DNA of 54,584 bases from a virus, in the IMG/VR virus record IMGVR_UViG_3300044641_002452, positions 1 to 54,584 of that record, one strand, 5' to 3'. Shown here piece by piece: positions 1-9,601 of this stretch; position 1 is the first letter of the stretch, and each line of letters starts with the position of its first letter. Under the pieces are notes generated by a model. That model saw nothing but the letters and a program-made list of their open reading frames with translations, was not told the origin of the DNA and made no database searches. Made by a program: the position numbers and the translations under genes.

Positions 1-78
1 AAAGTAAAGAAAGACACACTATAGTGTTACTTAGATGATGGTTGGCAACTTGGTGGCAAAAAGCGTAAACTAGCATAA
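1..78 (+). pseudogene. C-terminal remnant of a homing-endonuclease-like or related phage gene, with in-frame TAG
   Basis: Frame 1 from the window edge reads seven codons, a TAG at 22-24, then CYLDDGWQLGGKKRKLA and a TAA at 76-78. The ending 'YLDDGW-LG-KK' is the type of tail seen at the C-termini of many phage HNH and related proteins, where it usually continues from a basic stretch like the KKDT seen just before the TAG. The TAG therefore seems to fall inside the motif. Only the end of the gene is visible, so it could be a decayed gene, a sequencing error or chance. The protein identity is inferred from motif memory only. Confidence 0.35.
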
Positions 79-112
79 ATACAATATCTCAACGGGATGG
101 GAAGTTACAATC

Positions 113-136
113 AAGCACTATTTGTAGTGCTTTTTT
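113..136 (+). terminator. Rho-independent terminator
   Basis: A perfect 8-bp stem (AAGCACTA / TAGTGCTT) with a TTTG loop is followed by a run of T. It lies after the TAA at 76-78 and before the desaturase, and probably ends the transcript of the upstream gene. A CATAAATA motif at 74-81 precedes it. Confidence 0.85.
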
Positions 137-208
137 GTTGGCTGAAAATATCTTACACATATAGTAATAGCTAGAGTAGTAGACTATGTTTTTTGGGTTA
201 AATATTTA

Positions 209-916
209 ATGAACGAAATATTATACACTTTGATAGTTACACACATCACTATAGTATGTGTTACTCTGTTCTTACATAGAGGTCAAGCACATAAAGCAAT
301 CGAATTCAATCCCATATTAAGTCACTTCATGCGTTTTTGGTTGTGGCTAACGACCGGTATGATTACTAAACAATGGGTCGCTATACATAGAAAGCATCAT
401 AGTGCGACTGACAAAGAAGGAGATCCACACAGTCCTGTATTATATGGTATATGGAATATATTATTCAGAGGTGTATATTACTATTATGTTGCAGGTAAGA
501 ACGCTAAAATGATAGTTAATTTTGGTAGAGACACACCTGATGATTGGTTAGAAAGAAAATTATACACACCTTATAACTATGCGGGTGTGGTATTAATGTT
601 ATTAATAGATGTTTTACTATTTGGTCCTATTGGTATTTTGATATGGTTAGTACAGATGATTTGGATACCATTTTGGGCGGCCGGAGTTATTAATGGTGTA
701 GGTCACACATGGGGTTATCGAAACGGGGACAGTAAAGATTACAGTACAAACATGATTCCAATTGGAATTATTATAGGTGGCGAAGAACTACACAACAATC
801 ATCATTTAGAACCCGCTAATCCAAAGTTAAGTAGACGTTGGTTTGAGTTTGATATAGGTTATATGTGGTTATCAATTTTTAGATTTTTTAGATTAGCTAA
901 AATACGCACTATATAA
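209..916 (+). CDS. Fatty acid desaturase (acyl-CoA delta-9 type), copy 1
   Basis: 235 residues. Membrane di-iron desaturase family: inserts a double bond into a fatty acyl chain at the cytoplasmic membrane. The three histidine boxes are visible: HRGQAH near residue 23, HRKHH near residue 60, and HNNHH near residue 196, with GDPHSP after the second box as in delta-9 desaturases. Hydrophobic stretches at about 5-22 and 127-160 fit membrane insertion. It is shorter than typical bacterial members (about 300 or more), but like its two phage paralogues at 34821-36325. No clear ribosome site precedes the ATG. It is followed after 4 nt by a DUF6165-like gene. Substrate is unknown; a role in altering host membrane lipids during infection is inference. 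Confidence 0.88.
   Translation: MNEILYTLIVTHITIVCVTLFLHRGQAHKAIEFNPILSHFMRFWLWLTTGMITKQWVAIHRKHHSATDKEGDPHSPVLYGIWNILFRGVYYYYVAGKNAKMIVNFGRDTPDDWLERKLYTPYNYAGVVLMLLIDVLLFGPIGILIWLVQMIWIPFWAAGVINGVGHTWGYRNGDSKDYSTNMIPIGIIIGGEELHNNHHLEPANPKLSRRWFEFDIGYMWLSIFRFFRLAKIRTI
716..723 (+). other. No promoter called here; see 1716-1723
   Basis: This short stretch lies inside the first desaturase gene and carries no separate feature. The late promoter of the fibre operon is at 1716-1723. Confidence 0.05.
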
Positions 917-920
917 TCTT

Positions 921-1292
921 ATGATTATACATGCGCCAATCTCATTAGGTGAACTAATAGACAAGATTACTATTTTGGAACTTAAATTAGAGTTTTTAAC
1001 AGATTCTACTAAATTAGAAAACGTTAAAACAGAGTTAACTCATCTGAATAATACATTGGATGCACTAACTATTCCTGATATAGTTCCTGAACGTGAAACA
1101 CTAAAACTTGTCAATAGACGATTATGGCACATTGAAAATCTCAAACGTGAATGTGAAAAAAATAAAACTTTTGGTGAAGAGTTTATCGAAGCCGCAAGAC
1201 AAGTCTATCTTAAGAATGATTTACGTGCTGAAATCAAACGCAGAATCAATACAATCGTTGGTAGTACTATAATTGAAGAAAAAAGCTATTAA
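921..1292 (+). CDS. DUF6165-like protein
   Basis: 123 residues. The N-terminal 'SLGELIDKITILELK' pattern followed by a charged helical region matches the DUF6165 family as I remember it, found in marine bacteria and phages; the function is unknown. The protein looks almost entirely alpha-helical with coiled-coil-like spacing at residues 15-60. It starts 4 nt after the desaturase stop and is probably co-transcribed with it. Its 3' end overlaps the convergent HNH-like gene by 4 nt. Confidence 0.6.
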   Translation: MIIHAPISLGELIDKITILELKLEFLTDSTKLENVKTELTHLNNTLDALTIPDIVPERETLKLVNRRLWHIENLKRECEKNKTFGEEFIEAARQVYLKNDLRAEIKRRINTIVGSTIIEEKSY

Positions 1293-1654
1293 AGCGTATA
1301 GTCACTATCAACAGTGATATCTAAGATAGATTTTTTCTTTTCTTTATTTTTCTTTGTGTGCAACCTATTGCAATTAGCACATAATGTTTTTAAGTTACTT
1401 TTATCTTTGTTCTTTTTATTACCATCTTTGTATATAATATCAAGTTGACAACTATCTTCTGGAACAAATCCACACTTCTCACATTTGTTTTTCTTGTGTA
1501 ATAAGTATCCATACTTAGTATTGTATGCACCTTTAGCACAATCAACACAGTACTTGTGCCATTTCTTAAACCCATGCTTACTGACACCATTAGCTTTTGC
1601 TAATGATACTTTACAATGAGTACATAGTGGTCTCGATGGTTGTCTTGTTAACAT
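1289..1654 (-). CDS. HNH endonuclease-like protein, probably degenerate
   Basis: 121 residues from the ATG at 1654; a longer reading upstream has no acceptable start codon. Two zinc-binding CxxC pairs near the N-terminus and a second CxxC...C-N-C set in the C-terminal half match the treble-clef HNH fold of phage homing endonucleases. The usual 'LDVDHIDGN' catalytic segment is here LDIIYKDGN, so the first catalytic His is replaced by Tyr. This suggests loss of nuclease activity or a DNA-binding remnant. An AGGAG sits about 20 nt upstream, further than ideal. The gene runs opposite to its neighbours, as expected for a mobile insertion. Confidence 0.7.
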   Translation of the reverse strand: MLTRQPSRPLCTHCKVSLAKANGVSKHGFKKWHKYCVDCAKGAYNTKYGYLLHKKNKCEKCGFVPEDSCQLDIIYKDGNKKNKDKSNLKTLCANCNRLHTKKNKEKKKSILDITVDSDYTL

Positions 1655-1715
1655 GTTGTATTTAGAAAAAAGATCTCCTGGGTGTTTTTTTCTATGGTAT
1701 AAAACATAATATTTT

Positions 1716-1723
1716 GATAAATA
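1716..1723 (+). promoter_or_regulatory. T4-like late promoter (GATAAATA)
   Basis: GATAAATA lies 31 nt upstream of the first fibre gene. The same core recurs before the fibre genes at 3564-3571 and 9613-9620. T4-like phages use TATAAATA as the sole late promoter element, read by gp55/gp33-modified RNA polymerase, so this is probably the late start site for the fibre block. Confidence 0.65.
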
Positions 1724-1754
1724 TATTATTAATATAACAATTTCGGGACATACT

Positions 1755-3557
1755 ATGGCATCAGAATTATTCAATACGTTAACTGGGTACTCCGTAGGAA
1801 TACCTGCCGTCACAGTTATTGATAGTAGTGGAAACGTAGTTTCTAATTTTTTAAATTTAACAGGTAATGTAACTGCTAACAAAGTTTACGCAAATAGTTT
1901 TTTCTATGCTAATGGTCAACCATTCAACGCTAATCCAGGTGGTAGTAATACTCAATTACAATTTAACAACAACGGTGCATTAGGTGGTATACCTAACGTA
2001 ACTTGGAATGGTAATATACTATCATTAGGTAATGTATCTAGACTTAGCATCGGTGGTGGACTAAACGGATACGTACTACAAACAGATGGTACTGGTAATT
2101 TAACTTGGACAGCACAAACAGGTAATGGTGGTGGTAATGGTAGTCCTGGTGGCAGTAATACACAAATTCAGTTCAATGACGCAGGGTCATTTGGTGGTGA
2201 CGCTGGATTTACATATGATAAAAACACAAATACATTATATGTAGAAAACATTTCTGCTGGTAATAGTTCAGATGATACTATTACTACATATGGTAATTTA
2301 AATGTTTTAGGTAATATTTCTGCTGTAGAAAACATTACAGCAAATGGTAATATAACAGCCGATTATTTTATAGGTAATGGTTCCTATATAACTGGTATTA
2401 GTATTGATGTTGCAAACTTTGTATCACAACCAAATCAATCAAACATTACTTCTGTAGGTACTCTTACTAGTTTAGCATTGTCTGGTAATTTAACTAGTAC
2501 TGCAAATATTGCAATTTCAGGTGATTACTCAGGTGGCAATTTAAGTTTAAGTTCGAATATAACTGCATCCAATGGTGCGTTTAGAAATTTAGTTACTATA
2601 GGTAGTAACTTAACAATTAATAACTCTGCGGTATTAAGAGTTGCTGGCAATTTGAATAGTGCAGGAAGTCCAAATATATCTTTAGGTACTTTGGCAAATA
2701 TTCACATCACGGGTGGCCTTGGTGGACAAGTTATTACTACTGACGGTACCGGTAATTTGTATTGGTCAACTGGCGGTGGTGGTGGCGGTGGATCACCTGG
2801 TGGTAATAATCAATCTGTGCAGTTTAATAGTGGCGGAGACTTCGGTGGTGATAACACATTCCAATATGATACTGGTACTGGAAGATTAACAGTACCGCAA
2901 ATTAGAAGTAATACTAGTGCTAACTTCTTTGGATCTACTAGTGTTAACCTGGGTAACGTAGCAAACTTGCGTATCTTAGGTGGTACTAATGGACAAGTTT
3001 TGGCAACTGATGGGTCTGGTAATTTAAGTTGGTCAACTGGCGGGGGCGGAGGTAATGGTGTTCCGGGCGGCTCTAATACCCAAGTTCAGTTTAATAATGG
3101 TGGTGAATTTGGTGGTAGTGCTTTCTTAACGTATAATGATTATACCAAAGTACTTCAAGTAGGTGGAAACTTAATTGCAAATAGTTTTCAAATGGGAGCT
3201 GGAGTTTATAAATGGTCTACTAGCTTAGTATATTTTGCCTCAACTGCAAGTACAGCACCGGGTCAACTATTATATTCAGTTCCTGTAGACGATTTATCAG
3301 GTGTTGAATTTGAAATCATTGCTACTGAGCCAGCTGGACCTAGTAGACAATCATGCAAAATTAGTTCATTATATTACAACGGAACAGTTCAATTTACTGA
3401 ATATGCAAGTTTGTTTGTAAATGGTGGTGTGGGTAATTTTGAAGTGGATTACAACGCAGGTAATATCATAACTCCAGCATCATTGGAACTCAAAGTAACT
3501 CCAAATTCTGCAAATCCAATCACATATAAAATGTTGATTACAGTATATGCAGAATAA
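1755..3557 (+). CDS. Tail fibre / virion structural protein, repeat-rich
   Basis: 600 residues. It begins with a 'FNTLTGYSVG' motif shared with the proteins at 3591 and 7522, probably a common attachment segment. The middle holds several copies of a Gly/Asn-rich unit, 'PGGSNTQ-QFN--G-FGG---F-YD', each separated by 'G-LTWS/T-TGGGGG' linkers (around residues 60, 135, 345 and 435), typical of beta-rich trimeric fibre shafts. The last 100 residues look globular and may be a receptor-binding or capping domain. First gene of the late fibre block; no enzymatic motif seen. Exact role in the virion is unknown. Confidence 0.75.
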   Translation: MASELFNTLTGYSVGIPAVTVIDSSGNVVSNFLNLTGNVTANKVYANSFFYANGQPFNANPGGSNTQLQFNNNGALGGIPNVTWNGNILSLGNVSRLSIGGGLNGYVLQTDGTGNLTWTAQTGNGGGNGSPGGSNTQIQFNDAGSFGGDAGFTYDKNTNTLYVENISAGNSSDDTITTYGNLNVLGNISAVENITANGNITADYFIGNGSYITGISIDVANFVSQPNQSNITSVGTLTSLALSGNLTSTANIAISGDYSGGNLSLSSNITASNGAFRNLVTIGSNLTINNSAVLRVAGNLNSAGSPNISLGTLANIHITGGLGGQVITTDGTGNLYWSTGGGGGGGSPGGNNQSVQFNSGGDFGGDNTFQYDTGTGRLTVPQIRSNTSANFFGSTSVNLGNVANLRILGGTNGQVLATDGSGNLSWSTGGGGGNGVPGGSNTQVQFNNGGEFGGSAFLTYNDYTKVLQVGGNLIANSFQMGAGVYKWSTSLVYFASTASTAPGQLLYSVPVDDLSGVEFEIIATEPAGPSRQSCKISSLYYNGTVQFTEYASLFVNGGVGNFEVDYNAGNIITPASLELKVTPNSANPITYKMLITVYAE

Positions 3558-3563
3558 AAAGTA

Positions 3564-3571
3564 GATAAATA
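3564..3571 (+). promoter_or_regulatory. T4-like late promoter (GATAAATA)
   Basis: GATAAATA 19 nt before the ATG at 3591, directly after the stop of the preceding gene. A TAGGAT purine-rich ribosome site follows. Same arrangement as at 1716 and 9613. Confidence 0.65.
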
Positions 3572-3590
3572 TAGATAATAGGATACAATC

Positions 3591-6500
3591 ATGGCACTAA
3601 AACCCCTAAACTCGGTAGCAGGTTTCTCAGTAGGTGAAACACCCGCTAATATTATATTAGCGAACGGTGATGTTACTACGAATAACATTACGACTACCGG
3701 CAAAGCAAATCTAAACGCAATTAGTAATGTTATTATTACCGGCGGTACAGCTGGTCAAGTAATTCAAACTGACGGCGCCGGCAACTTATCGTTCACTACA
3801 ATTAACACTGCACAACTAGCTAATGGTAACAGTAATGTTCAAGTTCTTGCTAATAGTAATGTTATTATTAGCGTAGGTGGTACTACAAACATTGCTACAT
3901 TTACTAGCACAGGGATGAATGTTGCTGGTTATATAACTGGTGCAAATATTACTGCTACAGGAAATATTAGTGTCAATAATTATCTAGTTACTCCATCTAC
4001 TGTAGATTTGATTGTTGCTCCTAATACTCAAATCACACGATTCAATTCTAATGCAAATCCATTCTCTGGTGGTTTTAGTTTAGGTAATTCACTAGCACGT
4101 TGGGACAATGTATTTGCAAATACTGCTAATATCGACGGCAATGTATCAGCTGGTAATGTTTTAACTAACAATTTATTATATGCTAATGGTCAGCCTTGGG
4201 ATTTACAAGAAGCGGCCGGCGCAAATACAGAGATTCAATTTAATGAAGGTGATAACTTCAGTGCAAGTGCAAACTTTACTTTTAATCCTAGTACAAATTT
4301 ATTAACAGTTAACGGCAATGCTAATATAACTGGAGCTGTAAATACAGCTAATATTAACAGTGGTGCAAGCACTTTTGTTATTAATGCTAATGGTTATACA
4401 ACCACATTTAATGCTAATGGTTTAGTTGAATTTAGTGACGGTATTCTCACTACAGGAAATTTGACAGTTGGAAATGCTAATTTAGGTAACGCAACAACCG
4501 CTAATTTTGTTAATGTATCAAGTAATACAACTACAAATAATCTAACAGTTAATTTACAATTAGATGGTAATACAGCTAATTTTACCGGCAATATTATTGC
4601 ATTAAATGCTAATCTTGGTAACTTAGCAACTGCTAATTATGTAAACGTAAGTCAGCAAGTTAATGGTAATGTTGCAAACTTTAGTGGCAACTTAACTGCT
4701 GCCAATGCAAATTTAGGTAATTTAGCAACTGCTAATTTTGTAAACGTATCAAGCAATCTTCAAGTTACTGATACTGCAAACGTAGGTAACTTACGCACAA
4801 ACAACTTATTATACGCAAACGGTCAACCTTGGGACTTGCAAGAAGCGGCTGGATCAAATACACAGATTCAATACAATGATGGATCAAATAATTTTGGCGC
4901 AAGTGCTAATTTTACATTCAACGATACAACAAATGTATTGACTGTAACTGGTAATGCAAATGTAACTAATACATTATTGACACCAAATATCAATAGCGGC
5001 ACTGGTAACCTAACACTAACATCAAACGGCTTTAGTACTGTTTATGATAATACAGGTAACGTCACGTTCCCAGCCGGCGGCACAGTAACAGCAGGTACAT
5101 TCGTTGGTAACGTACAAGCTAATATTACTATTACAGCGGCTAACACAACAGTATTGTTCTCTAATGCTGGTTTAGTTGATGGTAGCACAGGATTTACTTT
5201 TGACCATACTTCAAATGCTGTAACTGCAAATGGTAACTTAACAGTTAATAATGCTAATTTAGGTAACTTAGCAACAGCTAATTATATAAACGTTTCAAGT
5301 AATGTAACAGCAAGTAATCTTACAGTTAACCTAGAACTAGCCGGTAACACAGCTAACTTTGCAGGTAATGTAAATGCAGGTAACTTAAGTACAACAGGTT
5401 CAGGTGGCAACATTACAATGTCCGGTGGCAATCTCACTGGTGCAAATGTAGTAAGTGCTAATACATTTACTAGTAATGCAGTAACAGCAAACTTTGCTAA
5501 CATTTCAAGTAACACAATTACTAACAACTTAACAGTTAACTTAGAACTTGCAGGCAATACTGCAAACTTCATAGGTAACGTAACACTAAGCGGTGCAAAC
5601 GTAACGGTTAACAATCACTTGTCAGGCAACGTTGCAAACTTCAGTGGTAATATTAGTTCACTAAATGCAAACTTGGGCAACATTGCTGATGCTAACCACA
5701 TTCGTACAAGTCAGTTATACAACGGTAGTGCAAATATTGACATCATAAACAATGGCAATATTGCGTTCTCACCAAATCTTGGAAACGTAATGGTTCTAAG
5801 CAATGTTGGTGCAAACATTGTTGGTTATGTAACCGCTAACGGTAACGGTACATTTGGTGCAGTAAAGAGTAATAGCGTAACTGCCCAAGGCGGAAACTTA
5901 GAATTATATTCTGAGCAAGCAGGTAATACATATATTCAATTGCGCCCGTTTGGTAACGGTACAGTTGACGTTGGTAACGTAAGAATCACAAGTCTTGCTA
6001 TGCCTAACTTGGCCAGTGATGCGGCAACTAAACAATATGTTGATGATGTTGCTCAAGGTCTAAATGTGCATGAAAGTTGCGGTGCCGCAACTCCAAACAC
6101 ACTTGCTGTCTTATCAGGTGGTGTTGTAACTTACAATAACGGTACTGCTGGTGTTGGCGCAACATTAATAACTACTGGTACTTATACGTTGATCGACGGT
6201 GTAAACGTTGCTAGTTCTGGATTTAGAATTCTTGTTAAGGACGAAGCAAATACAGCACATAATGGTATCTATACCTATACAAATGGCACTACACTTACAC
6301 GTGCTACTGACTTTGATACTGCTGCCGAGATTCAAGGCGGAGATTTTACATTCGTTACTGGTGGTACAACATATAACTCAACAGGTTGGGTGCAGATTGA
6401 TGAAGTTAATACAGTAGGTACAGATCCTATTGTTTGGGATCAATTCAGTGGTGCTGGTGAATATACAGCAGGCCAAGGTTTAACATTAACTGGTACAGTA

Positions 6501-7511
6501 TTCAGTGTAAACGTTGATAATATCACAACTGAAATCAGTGGTGGTAATGTTATCGTCAAAGCAAATGCTCAGTTCACTACACCAAACATCGGTGCGGCAA
6601 CTGGTACTAGTGTAGACTTGACAGGTAATGTATTAGCAGGTAATGTTAATAGCAATGCTAAAGTAACGGCGATTGACTTTGAAGCGTCGGGTAACATTAT
6701 TGCTGCCAATATCAGCGCAAATGCTAACTTATTAGTAAACAATGCAACAGTTAACTTAGAGTTAAGTGGTAACACAGCAAACTTCAGTGGTAACGTTGTA
6801 ATAGCAAATCTACAAGTTAACACTACACTAAGTGGTAATGTTGCAAACTTCAGTGGCAACTTAACTGCTGCCAATGCAAACTTAGGTAATTTAATAATTG
6901 CTAACTTTGCGAACATTGCAAGTAACATAACTACAAGTAATTTAACAGTTAATTTACAATTAGATGGTAATACAGCTAATTTTACTGGTAACATTATAGC
7001 ATTAAATGCTAATTTAGGTAACTTAGTAACTGCTAATTATGGCAACTTTGCTAACGATTTGGTTGTTCAGGGTAATATTGCTAATGCAAACAACATCAGC
7101 GTTACAAATCTTATCAATGGTAATACAGCTAACTTTAGTGGCAATATTGTTTCACCTACATTTAGTGCAAATACTTCAGTAGTAATTGCTAATACTACAA
7201 TCACAACTGGCACACTAACAACTTCATCTATTTCTGCTAATCAAACGATTGCTAGTTTCAATATTACCGGAGTTACTGGTATCGAATATTTGGTTAAAGG
7301 TATTGATTCTACCGGATCAAAATATAGTGTAGCAACTGTTTTAGCAGTAACAGATGGAACTAATGCAGACTATGCAATATATGGATCTAGTCAATTAGGT
7401 GGATATACAGGTAGTTTAGCAGTCAACGTTGTTGGTTCAACTGTAAGGTTACAAGTGACACCGGCAAGTAGTAATTCAACTGTTTGGACAACACAATACA
7501 GATTGATTTAA
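3591..7511 (+). CDS. Large repeat tail fibre protein
   Basis: 1306 residues. Starts with 'LNSVAGFSVG', the N-terminal motif shared with two neighbours. Most of the protein is made of short degenerate repeats of the form 'A-FVNVSSN-TTNNLTVNL-L-GNTANF-GN', giving a very Asn/Thr/Ala-rich beta shaft. Two 'YANGQPWDLQEAAG' units at about residues 198 and 407 match the fibre at 1755. A module beginning 'AATKQYVDDVAQGLN' at about 810-970, with 'RILVKDEANTAHNGIYTYT', is the same fibre domain found three times in the giant protein at 9639. The C-terminal 90 residues lose the repeat and look globular. Probably a long tail fibre or baseplate-attached fibre of this phage. Confidence 0.78.
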   Translation: MALKPLNSVAGFSVGETPANIILANGDVTTNNITTTGKANLNAISNVIITGGTAGQVIQTDGAGNLSFTTINTAQLANGNSNVQVLANSNVIISVGGTTNIATFTSTGMNVAGYITGANITATGNISVNNYLVTPSTVDLIVAPNTQITRFNSNANPFSGGFSLGNSLARWDNVFANTANIDGNVSAGNVLTNNLLYANGQPWDLQEAAGANTEIQFNEGDNFSASANFTFNPSTNLLTVNGNANITGAVNTANINSGASTFVINANGYTTTFNANGLVEFSDGILTTGNLTVGNANLGNATTANFVNVSSNTTTNNLTVNLQLDGNTANFTGNIIALNANLGNLATANYVNVSQQVNGNVANFSGNLTAANANLGNLATANFVNVSSNLQVTDTANVGNLRTNNLLYANGQPWDLQEAAGSNTQIQYNDGSNNFGASANFTFNDTTNVLTVTGNANVTNTLLTPNINSGTGNLTLTSNGFSTVYDNTGNVTFPAGGTVTAGTFVGNVQANITITAANTTVLFSNAGLVDGSTGFTFDHTSNAVTANGNLTVNNANLGNLATANYINVSSNVTASNLTVNLELAGNTANFAGNVNAGNLSTTGSGGNITMSGGNLTGANVVSANTFTSNAVTANFANISSNTITNNLTVNLELAGNTANFIGNVTLSGANVTVNNHLSGNVANFSGNISSLNANLGNIADANHIRTSQLYNGSANIDIINNGNIAFSPNLGNVMVLSNVGANIVGYVTANGNGTFGAVKSNSVTAQGGNLELYSEQAGNTYIQLRPFGNGTVDVGNVRITSLAMPNLASDAATKQYVDDVAQGLNVHESCGAATPNTLAVLSGGVVTYNNGTAGVGATLITTGTYTLIDGVNVASSGFRILVKDEANTAHNGIYTYTNGTTLTRATDFDTAAEIQGGDFTFVTGGTTYNSTGWVQIDEVNTVGTDPIVWDQFSGAGEYTAGQGLTLTGTVFSVNVDNITTEISGGNVIVKANAQFTTPNIGAATGTSVDLTGNVLAGNVNSNAKVTAIDFEASGNIIAANISANANLLVNNATVNLELSGNTANFSGNVVIANLQVNTTLSGNVANFSGNLTAANANLGNLIIANFANIASNITTSNLTVNLQLDGNTANFTGNIIALNANLGNLVTANYGNFANDLVVQGNIANANNISVTNLINGNTANFSGNIVSPTFSANTSVVIANTTITTGTLTTSSISANQTIASFNITGVTGIEYLVKGIDSTGSKYSVATVLAVTDGTNADYAIYGSSQLGGYTGSLAVNVVGSTVRLQVTPASSNSTVWTTQYRLI

Positions 7512-7521
7512 GAGGTAACAA

Positions 7522-8772
7522 ATGGCAATAAGACCTTTTAATTCAGAAGCTGGTTATAGCGTAGGTAATGGTACCAACAAAGTTGTATTTGATGCCGACG
7601 GCAATCTATTAGATACATCACAAAACATTATCTACGTTGGTAAAAACGGTAATGATAGTAATAACGGTAGTATTAATAGCCCGTTCTTAACTATCAAAGC
7701 CGCACTGACTGCGGCAGCGGCTGGAAACATTGCAGTTCATGTTGCTCCGGGCACTTATACTGAAGCAAATCCTGTTACTATTCCTGCTAATGTATCATTG
7801 ATGGGTGACAATTTAAGAAGTGTATTTGTAATACCACAAACTCCATCATCTGATTTATTTTATGTAAAAAACGGTTCTTATGTTTGGGGTATCACAATTA
7901 AAGATTATACAGCTAATGGATTTAGCTATGACCCATCGACACCGTCACAGAATGTATTTGTAAGCCCATACATACAGAATTTAACATCAAGTACTACGAC
8001 TGGTACTGCTGTTTATATTGATGGTAACAATGTCAGTAGTATAAGCACTAAGGCAATGATTGTAGGATTCTTTACTATTATCAATCGCGGTGGTAAAGGT
8101 ATACATATTGTAAATTCAGGCTACAGTCAGTTAGTTAACATTTACACTATTGCATGTGATATTGGTATTGAAGTAGAATCCGGTGGATTCTGTACATTAA
8201 ATGGTAGCGATTGTTCTATTGGTAACTATGGTTTAATTGCTGACGGTGTTGGACCGTTGCAAACATCTGGAACATTAGAATCAGAACAGTTTGGAACATT
8301 TGTGCTTAATACTTTGACTAATGGTCAACCACATGTAAATACTGTTATGCTTGTTGATGGGGATCCAACTTATTATACCATTGATACTATTTTACCTAAT
8401 CAACCAAGTGCTGGAAAATCAACAGTAGTAATACAACAAATTTATAACGGGACTCCGGCACCTGGTACAAATATTGAATTTTTTGTAAGAAGCTCAATCA
8501 TAGCAAGTGCTCATACATTTGAATATGTAGGAGCTGGAACTAATCCTGCAACAGCATTACCACAATATGGTGGTATACCTATCGAAGCAAATGAAGTTAT
8601 CGCTACCAATGGAGCAGTCATAACATTTACAAGTACAGATCAAAAAGGAAATTTTAAAGTAGGTGATGGATTTACAATCAGTCAAGCTACTGGTACTATT
8701 ACAGGTACCGATTTTTATGTAAGTTTATTTGCTCAAATGACACCATTTATATTGGCGTTGGGTAGCGATTAA
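7522..8772 (+). CDS. Virion protein with right-handed beta-helix (DUF1565/pectate-lyase-like fold)
   Basis: 416 residues. The 'FNSEAGYSVG' start is shared with the two fibre proteins upstream. Residues 34-85 read 'IYVGKNGNDSNNGS-NSPF-TIKAAL' then 'VAPGTYTE', the classic opening of DUF1565-type parallel beta-helix proteins. The following region has helix-like rungs ('MIVGFFTIINRGGKGIHIVNSGYSQLV'). Phage baseplate and tailspike proteins often use this fold, some with carbohydrate-cleaving activity; no catalytic residues can be assigned here. It starts 10 nt after the preceding stop, with AGAGGTAA as ribosome site. Confidence 0.72.
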   Translation: MAIRPFNSEAGYSVGNGTNKVVFDADGNLLDTSQNIIYVGKNGNDSNNGSINSPFLTIKAALTAAAAGNIAVHVAPGTYTEANPVTIPANVSLMGDNLRSVFVIPQTPSSDLFYVKNGSYVWGITIKDYTANGFSYDPSTPSQNVFVSPYIQNLTSSTTTGTAVYIDGNNVSSISTKAMIVGFFTIINRGGKGIHIVNSGYSQLVNIYTIACDIGIEVESGGFCTLNGSDCSIGNYGLIADGVGPLQTSGTLESEQFGTFVLNTLTNGQPHVNTVMLVDGDPTYYTIDTILPNQPSAGKSTVVIQQIYNGTPAPGTNIEFFVRSSIIASAHTFEYVGAGTNPATALPQYGGIPIEANEVIATNGAVITFTSTDQKGNFKVGDGFTISQATGTITGTDFYVSLFAQMTPFILALGSD

Positions 8773-8797
8773 ATATAATAAAGAATAAAGGAAGATT

Positions 8798-9136
8798 ATG
8801 CCAGCCGCATTAAATAATTTTAAAACGACATTAGAAAATTTGACAACGACTACAGCCAATGTGTATACACCACCTGTAGGTTATTCTACGGTTGTTTTGA
8901 TGGCCCAAGTTAGTAATACTGGTAACAGTACTGTACAAATATCAGCTGGAGTTAATCGTTCAAACAATTATACATCTCTTATTAATCTAGCTAGTGTTCC
9001 GGTCAATGACGCTATCACAGTACTAACCGGACGCTTAATTTTAAACTTTGGAGATACATTGCAATTTACAAGTAGTGCTAATAACAGCTCACAATTGGTG
9101 TTGAGTTATTTAGAAACATTGGTTACTGGATCATAA
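8798..9136 (+). CDS. Small beta-sandwich virion protein
   Basis: 112 residues, rich in Thr, Ser, Val and Asn with alternating hydrophobic residues, suggesting an all-beta fold. It starts after an AAAGGAAG ribosome site and ends 3 nt before the next fibre gene. It has no recognised motif. Its place within the fibre block supports a structural or fibre-cap role. Confidence 0.6.
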   Translation: MPAALNNFKTTLENLTTTTANVYTPPVGYSTVVLMAQVSNTGNSTVQISAGVNRSNNYTSLINLASVPVNDAITVLTGRLILNFGDTLQFTSSANNSSQLVLSYLETLVTGS

Positions 9137-9139
9137 AAT

Positions 9140-9601
9140 ATGGCAATTAATAATGCAAAGCTGTTAAGTGGTCGAGTTCCGGTTACTCCATATAGTAGTC
9201 TGACTAATGACCGCCATCTGTTCTTAGGACTTAGTGAAGCAGAACCAAGTCTTGGCGCGGGCGCAAATAACTCAGTATTGACAATAAGCACAAGCAATAG
9301 CAGAGTTTGGAGTAATGCTCTTACTCTGAGTTCACTAACAGTTAATGGTATAAGTAATCTTGGCAATGTTGGCAATGTAAAGATTACCGGCGGTTCTAAT
9401 GGACAAGTAGTAACTACTGATGGATTGGGAAACTTAGCCTTCACTTCGGTATCTGCAACTAGTAATTTAGCGGCACCTATGCCGTACTTTATTCCCGTAG
9501 GAGAGTCGTATACAGTATCAAATAACTTTCAAGGACTTTTTACTATACCCATTACAATTGATGGTGCATTGGAAGTTGATGGGATACTTATAGAATTATG
9601 A
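9140..9601 (+). CDS. Short fibre-like virion protein
   Basis: 153 residues. The N-terminus ('LLSGRVPVTPYSSLTNDRHLFLGLSEAEPSLG') looks globular, then a segment 'GNVKITGGSNGQVVTTDGLGNLAFTS' matches the repeat linkers of the larger fibres at 1755 and 3591. The C-terminal 45 residues form a separate beta-rich tail ending 'EVDGILIEL', common at the end of small phage fibre proteins. No strong ribosome site is visible; coupling to the gene ending 3 nt upstream is likely. Confidence 0.65.
   Translation: MAINNAKLLSGRVPVTPYSSLTNDRHLFLGLSEAEPSLGAGANNSVLTISTSNSRVWSNALTLSSLTVNGISNLGNVGNVKITGGSNGQVVTTDGLGNLAFTSVSATSNLAAPMPYFIPVGESYTVSNNFQGLFTIPITIDGALEVDGILIEL

Noticed and set aside
716-723. A late promoter inside the first desaturase gene
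   Set aside because: On checking, the GATAAATA lies at 1716-1723 and not here; the low-confidence entry at this position should be ignored.
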